A DNA stretch of 64,000 nt, taken from contig JAEWZT010000002.1 of the NCBI GenBank assembly GCA_023458375.1, positions 62,001 to 126,000 of the forward strand, written 5' to 3'. Origin of the DNA: Bacillota bacterium. Its GTDB lineage: Bacteria > Bacillota > Clostridia > Christensenellales > CAG-314. The first letter of the stretch is position 1. Every line of letters begins with the position of its first letter. The notes beneath the pieces were generated by a model, which made no database searches, had not been told where the DNA came from, and saw only the letters and a list, made by a program, of their open reading frames with translations. Of the stretch, positions 62,981 through 64,000 are shown piece after piece. Position numbers and translations under genes: made by a program.

Positions 62981-63523
62981 ATGCTTTACCCCAAAGAGGT
63001 TAAGGAAATCTTAATCACGAAAGAGCAAATTGAAAAGCGCGTTAAAGAACTGGGTGCTCAAATTACCAAAGACTACAAAGGAAAAAACCCTTTGGTCGTA
63101 GGCGTGCTTAAAGGCAGCTGGATATTTCTTGCCGACTTGGTTCGCCAAATTGACTTAGGCTGCACCATTGACTTTATAGATATTTCTACATACGGTTCAA
63201 GCACGCGCAGCAGCGGCGAAGTGCGCTTTAACAAAGACTTTAACTATTCCGTCGACGGAAAAGACATAATAATGGTGGAAGATATCATTGACACCGGCAT
63301 TACAATGAACTTCATTCAAAACCTGTTAAAAACGCGCGGCGCGGCAAGCGTAAGAATTGCGTCGCTTTTAAGCAAGCCCGAAAGACGAAAAGTGGAAATA
63401 AATATAGACTATCTGGGCTTTGAAATTCCCGATAAGTTCGTCATCGGCTACGGATTGGATTTTGCGGAAAAATACAGAGGCTTAGAGTTTATAGGAGTGC
63501 TTCACGAGGAATGTTACAAATAA
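62981..63523 (+). CDS. hpt: Hypoxanthine phosphoribosyltransferase
   Basis: A 180-residue type I phosphoribosyltransferase that converts hypoxanthine or guanine with PRPP into IMP or GMP in purine salvage. The PRPP loop VEDIIDTGITMNFI (about 103-116), the KGSWIFLADLVRQI flexible-loop region and the C-terminal VIGYGLDFAEKYRGL are all standard. TAAGGAG lies 10 bases before the ATG, inside the end of tilS. In Bacillus the next gene is ftsH; here nothing recognisable follows in the window. Confidence 0.96.
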   Translation: MLYPKEVKEILITKEQIEKRVKELGAQITKDYKGKNPLVVGVLKGSWIFLADLVRQIDLGCTIDFIDISTYGSSTRSSGEVRFNKDFNYSVDGKDIIMVEDIIDTGITMNFIQNLLKTRGAASVRIASLLSKPERRKVEINIDYLGFEIPDKFVIGYGLDFAEKYRGLEFIGVLHEECYK

Positions 63524-63535
63524 ACAGCGAACATA

Positions 63536-63567
63536 AAAAAGCGTATATTAATTTTTAATATGCTTTT
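63536..63567 (+). terminator. Terminator-like hairpin after hpt
   Basis: AAGCGTATATTA and TAATATGCTT pair with a bulge around the loop ATTTT, followed by TTGCC; imperfect, so moderate support only. Confidence 0.5.
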
Positions 63568-63694
63568 GCCGCTTTTTTGCCGCAGTATTGACATTTATGT
63601 AAAAAGCGCGGACGAAATGCAACAAATTGTAACAAAGGTTTAAATCTTAACAATAAGTCAGCCAAAAAGACGCGTATAACTGCACAATAAAAAA

Positions 63695-63737
63695 CTGCTT
63701 CCCGCTTAAAACTTAGGGCGGGGAGCAGTCTTTTTTT
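63695..63737. terminator. Strong bidirectional terminator
   Basis: CTGCTTCCCGC (63695-63705) pairs with GCGGGGAGCAG (63718-63728), followed by TCTTTTTTT; the minus side also reads into TTTTTTATT. It may be the main end of the tilS-hpt transcript or that of a minus-strand gene to the right. Confidence 0.8.
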
Positions 63738-64000
63738 GAAAAAACGGCGGGAACAACAACATAAATAAGCTCAAAAACTCCTTTCCCTTTGCTTTTGCGC
63801 TCGGCGGGCGTATCTGCCCTTTGCCCGAAGTTTTGATTTATTTTAAAATTACGCAAATTTTTGTTTTCTTTTAATTTAATCTTGCGGTTCCGCAACCGTT
63901 TTTTATCAATGTTGAAGCCGTAACGGCGGCGCTTAAAAAATGCAAAAAGATAAAGCGAGTAGCACAATGGAGCGCGTTACGCAAACAGCCTGCGGTTATT
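63738..64000. other. Right edge, no supported gene
   Basis: A minus-strand frame (63967-63713) exists but runs through the strong terminator above, and has no ribosome site or recognisable motif, so it is regarded as accidental. Confidence 0.4.

Noticed and set aside
63713..63967. An 84-codon minus-strand frame at the right edge
   Set aside because: Its end crosses the strong hairpin at 63695-63728 and no ribosome site or family motif is present.
63955..64000. A possible start of another tRNA (words AGCACAATGGAGCGC)
   Set aside because: The D-stem does not pair and no anticodon stem can be formed with the bases available.

Overview
The window looks like a chromosomal piece of a low-GC Gram-positive bacterium of the Clostridia type (Bacillota). 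The signs are a SpoIIE-family sporulation phosphatase, WhiA, a PHP-containing DnaE, the tilS-hpt pair, an Lsa-like ABC-F protein, a KtrAB-type potassium system, strong AGGAGG-like ribosome sites, and standard TTGACA/TATAAT promoters and hairpin-plus-T terminators. No rRNA, CRISPR array, intact transposase or intact prophage was seen. All family names come from reading motifs and overall protein shape; no search could be run.

Layout. 1-9 kb: a truncated XRE regulator at the left edge, a DUF362 ferredoxin-like protein, a LURP-one-related protein, TcdA, tRNA-Ala(CGC), an FNR-type flavin reductase, a small tandem family of exported proteins (one remnant and two full copies), and a VWA lipoprotein. 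9-15 kb: a PTS EIIC-like protein, an isochorismatase-type hydrolase abutting an M3 peptidase, and a MATE exporter. 15-26 kb, all on the minus strand: a heterodimeric ABC exporter pair, dnaE, whiA, a PHP phosphatase and murB, the last three with overlapping ends. 26-38 kb: an orphan solute-binding protein, an SLC45-like transporter, a 1204-residue c-di-GMP protein, ktrB-ktrA, and a Ca/Na antiporter. 38-52 kb: a stand-alone GlmU acetyltransferase half, spoIIE, two MFS proteins, leuS, MscS and MgtC.

52-59.5 kb is clearly different. Almost every reading frame is broken: an XRE-GAF-PAS-PAS-HD-GYP gene with two single-base losses, a frameshifted membrane protein, mobile-element-like scraps beside tRNA-Ser(GCT) and tRNA-Arg(ACG), an XRE tail, and an XRE-membrane gene with an in-frame amber codon. 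Only a methyltransferase appears intact. 59.5-64 kb returns to intact genes: the ABC-F gene with what looks like a complete attenuation leader (promoter, six-codon leader peptide, hairpins, terminator), an eight-cysteine mini-protein, then tilS-hpt.

The most interesting signals are the ABC-F attenuator and an apparent orphan relic of it 5.4 kb away; the DNA-binding/c-di-GMP fusion in the decaying island; three or four promoters placed so that transcripts would start at or next to the start codon (leaderless genes); a pair of identical palindromes upstream of the c-di-GMP gene; the tandem exported-protein array with its co-duplicated downstream segment; and the stand-alone GlmU half.
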